DNA of 64,000 nucleotides from Eudorina sp. 2006-703-Eu-15 (lineage: Eukaryota > Chlorophyta > Chlorophyceae > Chlamydomonadales > Volvocaceae), in assembly GCA_003117195.1 (NCBI GenBank), contig BDSI01000103.1:251501-315500 (forward strand), written 5' to 3'. Below, in pieces: positions 12,011 to 22,901 of this stretch. Under the pieces are notes generated by a model. The model saw only the letters and a program-made list of their open reading frames with translations, was not told the DNA's origin and did no database searches. Every line of letters starts with the position of its first letter. Position 1 is the first letter of the stretch. A program made the position numbers and the translations under genes.

Positions 12011-12177
12011 GACGGCGGTGCAGCCCCCACCCCGCACACCCCGGCTACACCAGGGGGGTTGCTGATCATTTCGTCCCGAGCTGAACACCCGAGAGCACAT
12101 TGGGGTTTGCGAGGTGCCGGTGGCGGTGGTGGCGGCCGTGGTAATGGTGGTGGTGGTGGTAATGGTAAATCATGGTG

Positions 12178-12229
12178 TTAAATTGAAAAAAGAAACAAAC
12201 CCGAAGAACAAACCCGGGCACACCCAGCA
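12178..12229 (+). repeat. Dispersed intronic repeat, family B copy
   Basis: Starts TTAAATTGAAAAAAG and ends CGGGCACACCCAGC. The same pattern (A-rich head, then AAACCC..., then GGCACACCCAG) recurs at 18341-18392, at 42416-42460 (partial), and as reverse complements at 7337-7372, 28121-28159 and 47151-47187. Short head-only copies lie at 14975-14999 and 58245-58290. Confidence 0.6.
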
Positions 12230-12774
12230 TAACTCAGTATACTTACGTGGTGCGGTACCTGCATAGCAACGGAAAGATGTAGACCGCGCGCGGGCGCGTG
12301 GCGGCGCGGCCGCGCGGCCGCCGGTGCAGTAGCAAGCAAAATGCGAACCCGACCCAACCCGGAGAGGACAGATACTTTACCGACCTGCGGTGGTAGAAGG
12401 AGTAGCCGCGCCGCGAGCGATGTCCAGGGCCATGGCGACGCAGGGAGGGAAGCCGAGGAACGGAGTGAGTGAGGGCGGCAACTACAGTACGTAACGACAA
12501 AAAGAAAGCAGTATGCGAGAATGGCGGGGCGGCAGCGCGGCGCGAAAGAGGACGGGGCGGGCGAGGGGGAGTGGGATATGGGACGGGAGGCGGTACGACA
12601 TGTACGGTGGTGGTGGTGTATACGAGGTGGTGTGTTCGTAGGCAGGCAGAGCGGGAGTGCGGGACATGCAAGGAGGGCCGCATAGCTGAGCCCGGCAAGT
12701 GCTGTATACGAGGTGCTGGTGGTGGTGGTGGTGGTGTGCGAGACCCTCCAGGGAGGGTGACCCGCTCTGGCAGC

Positions 12775-12813
12775 AGCGCAGTTTGAAATTGTCTACCAAT
12801 TTCCTGTACCCCC
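12775..12813 (+). repeat. Dispersed repeat, family A copy overlapping a splice donor
   Basis: Begins CTCTGGCAGCAGCGCAGTTT and ends in CCAATTTCCTGTACCCCC. On the minus strand the end reads GGGG|GTACAGG. The channel exon 12902-12810 ends exactly before this GT, so the repeat supplies the first bases of the intron. Confidence 0.65.
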
Positions 12814-13360
12814 ACCGGCTCCTCCAGCGCCATCCTCCGGTTGACGCTCATCTCCAGCCAGGCCGCCAGCAGCTGGGCCAGCGTGCCGTCCGCGACACTC
12901 GCCTGGGGTCTCGGGGGACACGGCGGCGAGTGGGCATAGGGTACGGTAAACCCGCGGGTCATTCCGGCAACGCGTGCGGCCCGTGGGTCGGAACCCGCGC
13001 CAGGTCCCGGCGGGCGTCCAAACCCTAAGCCGAAATCCCCAACCGGTTTCACCCACCGGCCAATCCCCTCCCTCCCCCACATCGACCACTCAAACTCCCC
13101 GCACACCAGCCTCCATGAGCACACGCCCCTCGCCCCCCAGCACAACCACAACCAACACGCGCCGCCCCGGCAGCACAACGGCCCCCCGGCACACCCGGGC
13201 TGGCGCCCCCCCCCCACACACACAGCACACCCGAACTGGGCCCGGCCCCCCCCGGCCCCACCAGCTGCAGCGCCAGGTAGCAGTCCTGGCACCGCTCCCT
13301 CAGCGGCCCCATGATGAAGGAGCGCTTGAGCAGCTGGACCACCTCGCACCAGCCCTCCTC

Positions 13361-13405
<45 letters not shown>

Positions 13406-16400
13406 ACGCATACGGGCAAACTATTGGGCGCCACTCGGCCCCCCGCATGTCACGCAATCGTGTTCTGCCTGCTTAAATAACACACACACCAGCCAGCCCG
13501 CCAGCCAGGGCGGCACCGAGGCGAGGTGGGTGGGGGCGGGGTTGGGAGGAGCGGAGATCGTGCAGTGCAACAACGGACGGCCGGGCGAAGGATGGCAGCC
13601 ACCCAGGAGGGGAGGGGAGGGGAGACGGGGCGGAGCTGTCGGATCCGGATTCCCGGCACGACGGACGGAGGACCCTCCCGGGCAGCTCACATCGTCGCCG
13701 CTGCATGGCCCTCCTATCACCTGCGTTGAACTGCGGAACCACCAACGCCCCCTCCGGGTTCGGCCGGCGAGACCCCCTGCCCTAGACACCCGCCCTGCCC
13801 GCCCGGCGCTCCGACCCGCTTCCCTTCCCTTCCTCCCTTGCCCCTCAGGGTCAGTCCACCAATGTCCTTCTCCTCCCTACCCCCTCGGTAAGTCCACCAA
13901 TGTCCTCCCCTCCCCTCCCCTCCCCCCGCCCCCCTCCCCCCTCCCCTCTCCCCCCCTCCCCTCCCCGGGGTCCAGTGCCGCGCCCACCTCCCGGTCGTCC
14001 TGTCCCTGCAGCCAGGCCATGATGCGGTCCCGCACGAAGGTGGCCAGGTGGGTGGCCAGGGAGGGGTAGATCTGCAGCACGGCGCGCAGCGCGGGGTCGC
14101 GCAGCTGCCAGATGCGGCAGGGCCGCTCCGTGCACAGCGTCCACATCCGGTACCTGCCAACCACCACACCAACCACCACACCAACCGTCGTGATCACCAC
14201 CACCGATGATGGTGGGTGCAACATGGGCGGGAGACGTCATGAACAGTGCAAGCGCTGCCCGAAAGGGCGCAACGAAAGGCCATCCAAGGCGCTGCAGGCG
14301 GGGCTCGGGGTCCCCCCGACGCGGAACCCACTGAGCTGCAGGTGGACGTCCGCTCCCCCTCCCCTCCCCTCCCCTCCCCTCCCTGGAGGGAAGCTGAACG
14401 ACCCCCCCCACACACACACCATCAAGTCGTGTCTCTCGGTTTATTTTAACACACACACCATCACCCCCACCACCCCCACCAGAGGCGCAGGCCCAGGCGT
14501 CGCCGCCCCTCACCCGCAGACAGGCAGGATGTCGGCCAGTATGGCGGCCTCGCCCAGGAGGCACGGCACCGCCAGACCCGTGGGTCCCACCGGCAACTCC
14601 AACCGCTCCTGGGGGGGAGGGGAGGGGAGGGGGGGCCGCAGCAGCAGATATGCAGTCAGCGGCAAGAGCAGCCAACGGGACTGCTTGGTGGGCGCGTCCC
14701 CCCCCCCCAGCCAGCACCACCCACCCAGCCACGCACCTTGTTGCGGTAGGCCCCCACCACGCCCTCCTCCAGCACCCACAGCCCCCCGCCGCCGCCCGCC
14801 TCCACGTCATCCCCCAGTCGGAACAGGTCGTGGCCGGTGGGCAGCTCCAGCGGCACGCAGTGAGCGGCCAGCAGCTCCCGGACCTCGAGCGGGAGGCCGG
14901 CCAGGGGGGCGCACTGGGACAGCAGGCCCTGGACCACGTGCTGAGATACCTGACCGGAGGGGCGGGTAGAGGGGTTAAATTGAAAAAATAAATAAAGGCG
15001 GGTAGAGGGGGAGGGGGGTATGGGATTCACACTCCGGCCCCTGGCCTCCGGCCTGGCCGCGCTCCGTCGGTCTCCGCCACTCCTGCCTCCGGCCCCTGCC
15101 CACACGCATCGCCGGGCGTTGCGCCCACTTCCGCGTCCTCCTCATCAGGTGCGACACCACCACCACCACCGCACACCCGGTGGTGGCGGCGGCGCGGTCG
15201 CCTTGTCGTGTCTGCCACTTGCACATACGGTACCGCCACCTCTTTGATAAATAGCACACGGCAGGTTGACTAGAAAGTACGGTACCTACTTTGGGCCAGG
15301 GTGCTTCGGGCGGGCTTCTCGGGTGGGCAACTTAACTGAACACCCCCACCCCCACCCTGCGACGGCCGCCCACCCGGGAGCCCCAGACCCCCCCTCCGAA
15401 CCCCGCGGAACGCCAGCGCCCCCACCCCCCCCCGCCCCACCCCACCCCCACCCCCCGCACCTGCTGCTGCAGGAAGCTGGGCAGCTCGTACACGATGTCC
15501 CTCTCGATACGGTCGCTGTCGCGGCGCGCGGAGAGCTCCCCGAAGAACGTCTGGAGCGGCACCCGGGCGGGGGGGGGAGGGGGGGGCGCCGAGGGGTGGG
15601 CAACCCGGGGGGACGGCAACCCGGGTGGGGGTGGCGGCAAGGGGTACTAGGGGCATCGCGGGTGGCGATGTGGCGGCCGCGGGTCGGACCCCCCCCTGGG
15701 GGCCCCTGCCCGTCTCTGGGTCCCAATTTCCTTTTCCTTATTCACCCCCCTGGCCCCCCTAGACACCCCGCGTCACTGGGCCCCTGATCCGCGCCCCACC
15801 CCCCATTCCCCTAACCTCCCCGCTGGAGGGCCCTGCAACACACGAGGCTAAGAAGCGCACTTGATGTCAAGGGACGGGAATTCCCGTTATATAGCCCCTT
15901 GCCCCCACCAACCCCACCACCACCACCACCACCCCGGCCCTCCCTCCCCCCTCCCCCCACACACACAATGGCCTCACAATGATCTCCCGGCCCGCCGGCT
16001 CCGGAATCTTGCCCTCCTGCAGCCAGCGCCGCAGATCCGTGAGCTTCTTCCGGTTGTCTCGGGCTTTCTGTGAGAGAGGGAGAGGAAAGGAGAGGAGCGG
16101 GGTGGGGTGGGGTGGGGGGGCGGGGCAAGGGGAGGGCGGCGGGGGGCGGGGGCGCACCGAGGGACACGGGGACCCGTGGTAAGACGGAGAGGGAGGGGCA
16201 TGCAGCGCGGGCGGGTCAGCTGGTCGGCTGACGGGGAGAGGGCGGACGGAGACCGGGCGGGAATGGGCGACGTCTTGGCTGACCCCCCCAAGTAGGCGGA
16301 GAGGACGGAGGGGGGCATATAAAGCGGCAGGGGACTCGACGCCTGACCGGCCCTCCCTCCCCATCCCCACCAAATATGATCCTACCAATTTCCTACTCCC

Positions 16401-19400
16401 CCCCAACCCCACCCCGCCACCTGCGCGACCTCCTGGCTGCGCTTGAGGGCGCTCCCGATCAGCGCCACCACCGCCCCGAACATCACCAGGCCGTTGAGCA
16501 TGACGACGGACGCCAGCGCCTGCTCCGCGGGGCTTTTTGGCGTGAAGTCCGCGTAGCCGGTGGTGGTCATCTGGACGGGATAGAGGAAAAGGGAAGCCGC
16601 CGCCGCGGCCCCGCGGGCCGGCTCGGCTCGGTGCTGCTGCTGCTTGCGGTTTCGGTGTGTCTTAAGGAATTTGACATAGGGGGGGCCGGGTCGGTTCGGT
16701 GGGGCGCCGAGGTCGGCAAGGCCGCCTCCCGCCCCCACACATGGCCACTCCAGAGTTGGGACGCAGCCGTGTCCGTCGGCACAGTACGGGCGCGATTGGG
16801 GCCGAACAGTTGCAGCTGGGGGCGGGGCCCCCGGACCCGCACACCCAGCCGTGGAGGCCCCACCCCACCCCCAGAGCCGCAACTGGCTCCCCAATCCCAA
16901 TCCCAATCCCAATCCCACGTGAAACGGGGAGAGAGAGAGAGAGGCGCCACCGCGCTTGAGCGGGTGGGAGGCCGTCACGTCCACCACCGCCACCACCACC
17001 ACCACCCCGTACCTCGGTGGAAACCCCTTTATCGCACCCGCCCCACCTCAGCCCAGCCCAGCCCAGCCCACCCCACCCCACCCCACCCCAGCCCATCCGT
17101 CGTACTGAACTCGTCGTACTGACCATAGTGATGCAGTAGTACACGGCGGTGTACCAGCGGCGGGCGCCCGCCTGCGCCGCCACATCGACCCAACTGACGC
17201 TGCTCATCCAGGAGGGCTTGCCGCGCTGGTCCTCGTAGTACGCGATGAGCAGCAGCAGGCACGAGTACAGGTTGACAAGCACGGCGGCCTGCAGCCAGGG
17301 CGGTGAGGCGATGGTGAGGCGATGGTGAGGCGGACTTGGCGCAGCAGCCTCGACCGGGTCCGGTGCACAGGTCGCATCGGGCGGGTCGGGTCGGGTCGGG
17401 TGGCGGTCACCGTCAAAGTCGGGTCAGGTCGGGTCGGGTCGGGTCGGGTTGCAGCTCTAGCGTGCACTCACCGCTCGCGTCTTCGGGCGCTAGGAAGAGG
17501 CCAAAACAAGCAGCCGCCCAGCCCAGGTCGAACCCCGAACCCAGCCCAGGTCGAACGCCTGCGCCACCCCAAAAGCCACCTCCCATTCCCTCCCTCCCAC
17601 CCCCACCAAGACAGTGAAACGGCCACCCCGGCCACCCTCACCACCCTCCCCTGCCCGCCCTCCCTCCCGAACCCCACCAGGTAGCTCAGCAGCGCCATGA
17701 AGATGGGGGTCACCGTGAAGTGGTCAGCCAGCCAGGAGGACGGCAGCTCCCCGCCGGAGGAGCTGGTGTACAATTGCTGAGAGGGAGGGCGAGAGGCGGG
17801 ACGTCCCGGGGGGGGGGCAGGCGGCGGGAGTCACAGGAAGGGGGAGCCCCCCGGTAGCGATCACTCAGTCAGTCAGTCAGTCAACAAGCCAGTCAGTCAG
17901 CTGGGGTGCAGGCGGCGCGGCGCGGTGCGGCGCGGGGGGTAAACAAGCGGCAGGCGCCCGCGGGCCGCGCCGAGCGCTTGGGCGACATACAGACATACAT
18001 ACAGACATACATCAGAGGTGTGCCGCCCATCGAGGCAAGGCGCGGGCATCCAGCACCATCCCCTCTTGTTCACCGCTGCGTGCTTGCGCTGCTCCGGATG
18101 CCCCGCGGCTGGCCCCCGTACGCCCCGCGGCTGCCCGCCGCCTCCCGTGCGCACTGCCTACTGCCCTGCCGCCGTACCTTGATGATGGAGGCCACTCGGA
18201 ACAGACGCACCAGCCGCATCAGCGACACGATGGACACCGTCTGGTGGCGGGCCACTGAGTCGCCCATACCCAGGATGACCACCTGGGGGGGTCCGGGCCG
18301 GGTGTGTGTGTGTGTGTGTGTGTGTGGGGGGGGGTCGTGGTTGAATTGAAAAAAAAGAAATAAACCCCAAGGGCAAGCCCAGGCACACCCAGAAAAAATG
18401 GGCGTGGGGGTGGATGCTGGTGGTGGGCGGGCGGGCGGGCGCACAACGGCAGCGCGTGGCGTGTTGAGGGTTTCCGGGGAAGACCACCCCGCGTGGGTGT
18501 CCGTAGGCGGGAGGCCGCGCAGGAGTGCAATCGTGATGGCTTGCAAGGGGCGGAGCAGCGCCCCAGGAGTTGCGCCCGTGTGCGGCGCACAATACAACCC
18601 GTGTGTGTGTGTGTGTGTTCTCAGGCAGGATGCAGAACGGGGGTGCGTGCGTGACATGCGAGGGGCCGAGTTGCGCCCAGGAATACAACCCCTGTGTGTG
18701 TGTTTAGATAAGAGACCCGCCCGACCCAAACCAAGCACCAATATACTTACCATATTAACCTGCGAATTCGAAAACATTTAAACAGCAACAACCTGTGTGT
18801 GTGTGTAAAAGATAACTGAGCCGCGAGAAGCGAAGTCCAGCGTAACAGGCGATGTAGGCGACGGAAGTAGATGACGCCCAAAATACCCGGAACCGCGTGT
18901 GTGTTGGGATCATGGGCGACGTGGTGGAAGAGAGCGCAAGGGGGGCGAAAACACCTAGGCACCCTGGCCGCCTCACCTTCCGGGGGGTGTCGTGCGGTCA
19001 GCAGCAGCAGCAGCAGCAGCAGCCGCCCTTACGGGATACTGGGACAGCTTGCTTCCATAACGTGTGCGGTGATCCACCCGATCCAACGACCCACCGCATG
19101 GCCCACCGCTGGCACAAGCTACCACATCCCTCACCCCATCATCCACAGCATTACCCATCGCATTGCTCCCCACCCCACCCCATCCCCCACCCACCCCCTC
19201 ACCAGGTAGATGAAGGGCGCCACCGCCAGTACGTCCAGCCAGAACGTGAGGGTGGAGACGTAGAAGCGCGCGGCGTCGCGACCGTCCATCACCACCTTGG
19301 TGCGGTAGCCGCACGACAGCGTGACCCCGACCTGGAAAGGGGAGGAGGGGGCAAAGGGGAGGGGAGGGGGAAGGGGGAAGGGGAGGGGGGCAGGGGGGGA

Positions 19401-22093
19401 AGGGGACAGGGGCGGCCCAGCAACGGCATCAGCGGGCGGTTTATGAAGACCGGAGGACCGGGCGGTCCCGCGGGTCAGTGGTGGTTAGTTTGGGTCGGCG
19501 ATGCAAAGGAGGGGGCGGTGCACACGCGGTGGCTCACAGCGCGACGTGGACCCCGCCGCACGGGCCAACCGCCAACCAACGCCGCAACTCCCGACCAACG
19601 CCGCACCTGGAACCCCAGCAGGATGTTGACCAGGTAAATGATGCCTGCGGTGGGATCAGGGCGGGCGCAGGGGCTGGCGGTGTCAGTGCTGGCGCAGGGG
19701 CTGGCGGTGTCAGCGCTGGCACAGGGGCTGGCGGTGTCAGTGCTGGCACAGGGGCTGGCGGTGTCAGTGCTGGCGCAGGGGCTGGCGGTGTCAGCGCTTG
19801 GGGTTGATGGCCGGCGGCGGGCGCCAACACGCCGGTTCGCACCGTCCCGCAGCTCCCCCGCAGCTCCCCCGCAGCTCCCTCTCATGTTGTCTTCTCTTTT
19901 TGTCCCCCTACCCCCCGGGGGAGTATGCAATTGTCTACCCATTTCCTATACCCCCTCCCCCCCCCCGCACCTCCCCCTGCCTCCCATGCACACTTCAACC
20001 CTACAATCCGCACAAGGCTCCAACGCCGCGTACTTCAAGATCAGGTTGCTTCGGGCGGGCTTCCGCGCGTGGACCGCACAGAGTCCGAACACAGAGTCCT
20101 CAGCGTCGCGGCAAGGGAAGAACCCCTTCTCCCTTTCTCCCCTTCTGCCCCAACCCCGGGAGATGATGTTTCTGGTTACGTGGCGACGTGGTTGCGCCAA
20201 GCCCGGCGCTGGGCCCCGCGGCTCTCCCATCTCCGTCCGCCGCATTCACGTGCTCACCGCCCGCCAGATCCGTACGGGTGCACGCCGCGTCCAGATATCC
20301 GTACTGGTCCAGGCAGAAGGCCACATTGACGGGCACCCAGAAGGCGGTGAAGACCAGGTCGAACAGCAGCATGGCGCCGCTCCAGGCCATCGCCGCACCG
20401 CACAGCGGGTGCAGCATCGGCAAACCAAACAGGGAGCGCCTGCGCGGACAAGCGTGTGTGTGCGTGTGTTTAGAGAAGCTGTGTGTGCGTGTGAATCGTT
20501 ACATATCTGCCGGGCCGACGCTGGCCGGGGGCGCTAACCCGCCCCATACGGGAGACCGCCGAAGCACTCTCCCAGAGAACTGGGAGAGGGGCGAGGAGAC
20601 ACAGCACGGGACCACAAGGGTGCCGTGCACCCGGGGCCTCTAGCCCCATCTAAAACGCGCCACGAGGTCAGGCACCAAGCCAGCCTGCCCTGTGTGTGTG
20701 TGTGTCAAAGAAAGCTGAGCCGCGAGATGAGAATCCGATGGCAATGATGACAGGCGGCAGTTGATTACCGTAGTCTGCTTCAGCGAGTGTAAAACGAAAC
20801 TGAGCCGCGAGCAGTGAAGTGTGTAAAGAAAACTGGAGCGAAGTAGGCGTGCGGCGGGGGCCCCCAGCTGCAGAGCTGGGCGGGTGCGCTGGAGCAAGCC
20901 ATGCTCGCACATGCGGGCGTCCGAGAGCCACAGCAGAGACCCGCGGCACCGGCCACAGGGGTCGCTTCGCCGCTCTGCCCCCCGAAAGATAAAAACCCAC
21001 GTCTCCGTACCGACGACCTACCTCACCCCGGGATGGAACCTCCGCGACGCCGCACTTGCGCAGACCACCAGCATCTTGCGTCCCGCTGCCTGGGCTCCCC
21101 CGCCCTGCCCCGCCCTGCCCTGCCCCGCCCCGACCAGCCCTTGCTGTGCGCCTTGACGCCCCGCACCCTCCCCCACACCTTCGCTCTGGCAGCGGCGCAG
21201 CTAGAGTGAGTCTACCAATGCCCTATTTCCCCCCCCCCCACACACACACACACCGTGGGGTCTGGGTCGGGCGGGTCTCTTATCTAAACACACACCGTCC
21301 TGGGTGGGCTTCTCATTAAACACACACCCTGCCCCCCGCACCTGCGACAGCCTGCGGTATACGCTTCCAGCACGGGCATGGTCACCGGCACCTGGCGAGA
21401 GACCAGACTGCTGAACGCGCCTGCGCAGCACGCGAGTTCGGCCGTCAGGGCGGGGACTGGGTCAGGGCGGGGACTGGGTCAGCAGCAGCGACGTCCCCCT
21501 GCATGTCCGTCACGTCATGCACGCCGCACAGGATACCGACAAGCACCCGCTGGGTGGAGGATGGGTTGGGTTGAGAGAACAAACCCCAGGGGGTCGAGAG
21601 GGTTTGCTGCGCTCGAGCAGAGTGAGCCACCCCACAGCCAACAGCCAGCGCGCGCCCTCCGCCCACCTGAGCCCGTCGCGCCTTTGGGCTCCTCGAACAG
21701 AGCGCCGTGCAGGCGCTTCAGCGCATCCCCCGCGCCCTTGCCCATGTCGCGGAACACGTCCCCGCAGGTGGGGAGGCCCAGCGGCGCCGGTGGCGCTTCG
21801 CCGTCCACGCCGAATCCGGGACACAGCGGAAAGTGCCTGGACGCTGCGTGTTCGCCGGGATGGGGGGGAGGGAGCCAGGGTTTGCCGACGTGCCCCAAGG
21901 GGACGTGGGTGTCCATATCGGTGTCGTAGGAGATGGAGTCCGCGGTGGCGGCCATGGCCAGCGCGGGGACCTGTTGGTCGCTGCTGTCATGGAGGTGTGA
22001 CGAGGCTGCAGGAGGGCGGTCAGAGGCCGGGTCGGGGACCCCGCCCTCAACGAAGTTGACGCCCAGCGCGGCCGCGGTGTCGGCCAGTCGCAT
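12810..22093 (-). CDS. Voltage-gated, cyclic-nucleotide-gated-like K+ channel (six-TM plus C-linker and CNBD-like region)
   Basis: Resolved exons: 22093-about 21667 (N-terminus), 21391-21342, 20439-20258 (S1), 19644-19607 and 19331-19203 (S2-S3), 18282-18178 (S4), 17776-17678 and 17288-17124 (S5, turret, pore helix), 16570-16421 (filter and S6), 16067-15978 and 15550-15461 (C-linker), 14949-14737, 14608-14514 and 14153-13988 (CNBD-like), 13360-13262, 12902-12810. All junctions from 21391 down agree in phase. S4 is RHQTVSIVSLMRLVRLFR. The pore is YYCIT/MMTTTGYADFTP. The CNBD-like part has LLGEAAILADIL but no R-(S/T)-A after it, so cyclic-nucleotide binding is doubtful. It should conduct cations across a membrane with voltage control; selectivity is uncertain because of the filter change. 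The junction from the N-terminal exon to 21391 is unresolved. The tail is described separately. Confidence 0.85.
13363..13402. repeat. (CA)n microsatellite
   Basis: About 20 CA units directly upstream (coding sense) of the acceptor of channel exon 13360-13262. On the coding strand the GT run ends in the acceptor GTGTGCAG, so the 3' splice site lacks a normal pyrimidine tract. Confidence 0.8.
16421..16570 (-). other. Channel exon with selectivity filter and S6
   Basis: A 150-nt phase-0 exon reading MTTTGYADFTPKS, then an S6-like helix AEQALASVVMLNGLVMFGAVVALIGSALKRSQEVAQ (given in two parts: AEQALASVVMLNGLVMFG and AVVALIGSALKRSQEVAQ). The canonical filter is T-V-G-Y-G-D; here V is T and the second Gly is Ala. 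Codons are ACC GGC TAC GCG GAC. The preceding exon ends WYTAVYYCITM, which aligns column by column with the pore helix of related channels, so the frame is secure. Confidence 0.85.
18700..18842 (-). repeat. Dispersed repeat, family C copy
   Basis: On the minus strand this reads TTCGAATTCGCAGGTTAATA, then TGGTAAGTATATTGGTGC, then GGGTCGGGCGGGTCTCTTAT and CTAAACACACA. A clearly related copy in the opposite orientation lies at 25031-25120, and shorter ones at 21262-21293, 43527-43590 and 26184-26215 (reverse). The adjacent 18812-18842 segment, AACTGAGCCGCGAGAAG, is also repeated at 20713-20728, 20797-20818 and 25868-25898. The core contains an acceptor-like TTCGCAG and a donor-like ATGGTAAGTAT. 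Confidence 0.65.
19666..19798. repeat. 27-bp minisatellite in a channel intron
   Basis: Five copies of a unit containing CAGGGGCTGGCGGTGTCAG followed by TGCTGGCG or CGCTGGCA. It lies in the intron just upstream (coding sense) of exon 19644-19607. It is open in several frames, but the phase of flanking exons excludes it from the coding sequence. Confidence 0.8.
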
Positions 22094-22901
22094 GTCAGAG
22101 GATGCGCCGGTGTTCCGCGAGGCGAGTGGTTCACAGGAACTGATTGCCGTTCGGGGAAAGCGCAGCCCACGTGCAGGCCTGGAGACGACCTTTCAGCACG
22201 TGGCTCGCCTCATGTGTAGACTAGCGGCAAATGCCGTGATGTCCATCGCGCGCAGCCTGTGGTTGTTGCCAATTCGGCCGCACTGGTCGAAAGCTCCTGG
22301 TTTGGGGCAGGTTGGAGCCGTCCACCAAAAGCGCACAGCGGTTATAACAGAGACGCAGATAAGGCGTGCGACTGGTTAGCCTTGCATCTGCTGCTTGCGC
22401 GCGAAGCTGGTGTTGCAGGTAAGGGTGAAGAGTCGGTAAAGGTCCAGAGCTTCACCAGGTACCCCCAAACATGGGAAATCATACGTTGCATACTCTCAGT
22501 AGTAGCATGCAGTGAAAGGTGTCATTGGATTTGCGCTAGTCTGAAAACGATGAGGACTTGAGGAGTGGCCTCATTGTGACCGCTGCACTAAAAGACTAAT
22601 AAATTGTTGGAAATGACGTTCGTAATTACGGACAGCTGGCAAGCTCCTCAACGCTCGAGGCGCACGTGTTTTGTTCGTTACCCCAACGCCCTTGCCGTCG
22701 TACCTCTCGTGGCTGTGCAGGCCAACAACTTGCACTGCTTTACCAAGGAAATGGATAGACGTAGACGGCTGAGAGGGGAGGCAGCAACCTGGCACCCGAA
22801 TCGGGACTGACGGTTTGGGTTAACAGACGTTTGTCAGGCACTTCATAGTTACCAGTATCTGTTCTTAATCCTTACTACATCAAAGGGCGACGAACTGTAC
22901 A
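22094..22901. promoter_or_regulatory. Divergent intergenic region between channel and exostosin genes
   Basis: The channel starts leftward at 22093 and the exostosin gene starts rightward at 22902, leaving 808 bp for both promoters and 5' UTRs. The right two thirds are noticeably less GC-rich than the rest of the window. I see no certain TATA box. Upstream noncoding exons for either gene cannot be excluded. Confidence 0.5.

Noticed and set aside
11197..12100. Minus-strand open frames of 255-290 residues rich in PPSRPP
   Set aside because: They are produced by the 12-bp GC repeat, which keeps every frame open on the minus strand. They have no start context and no phase-consistent link to neighbours.
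21008..21060. Candidate channel exon reading KMLVVCASAASRRFHPG on the minus strand
   Set aside because: It breaks phase: exon 21391-21342 joins exon 20439-20258 directly in frame (AGCRR/RSLFGLPM), and adding this segment would not.
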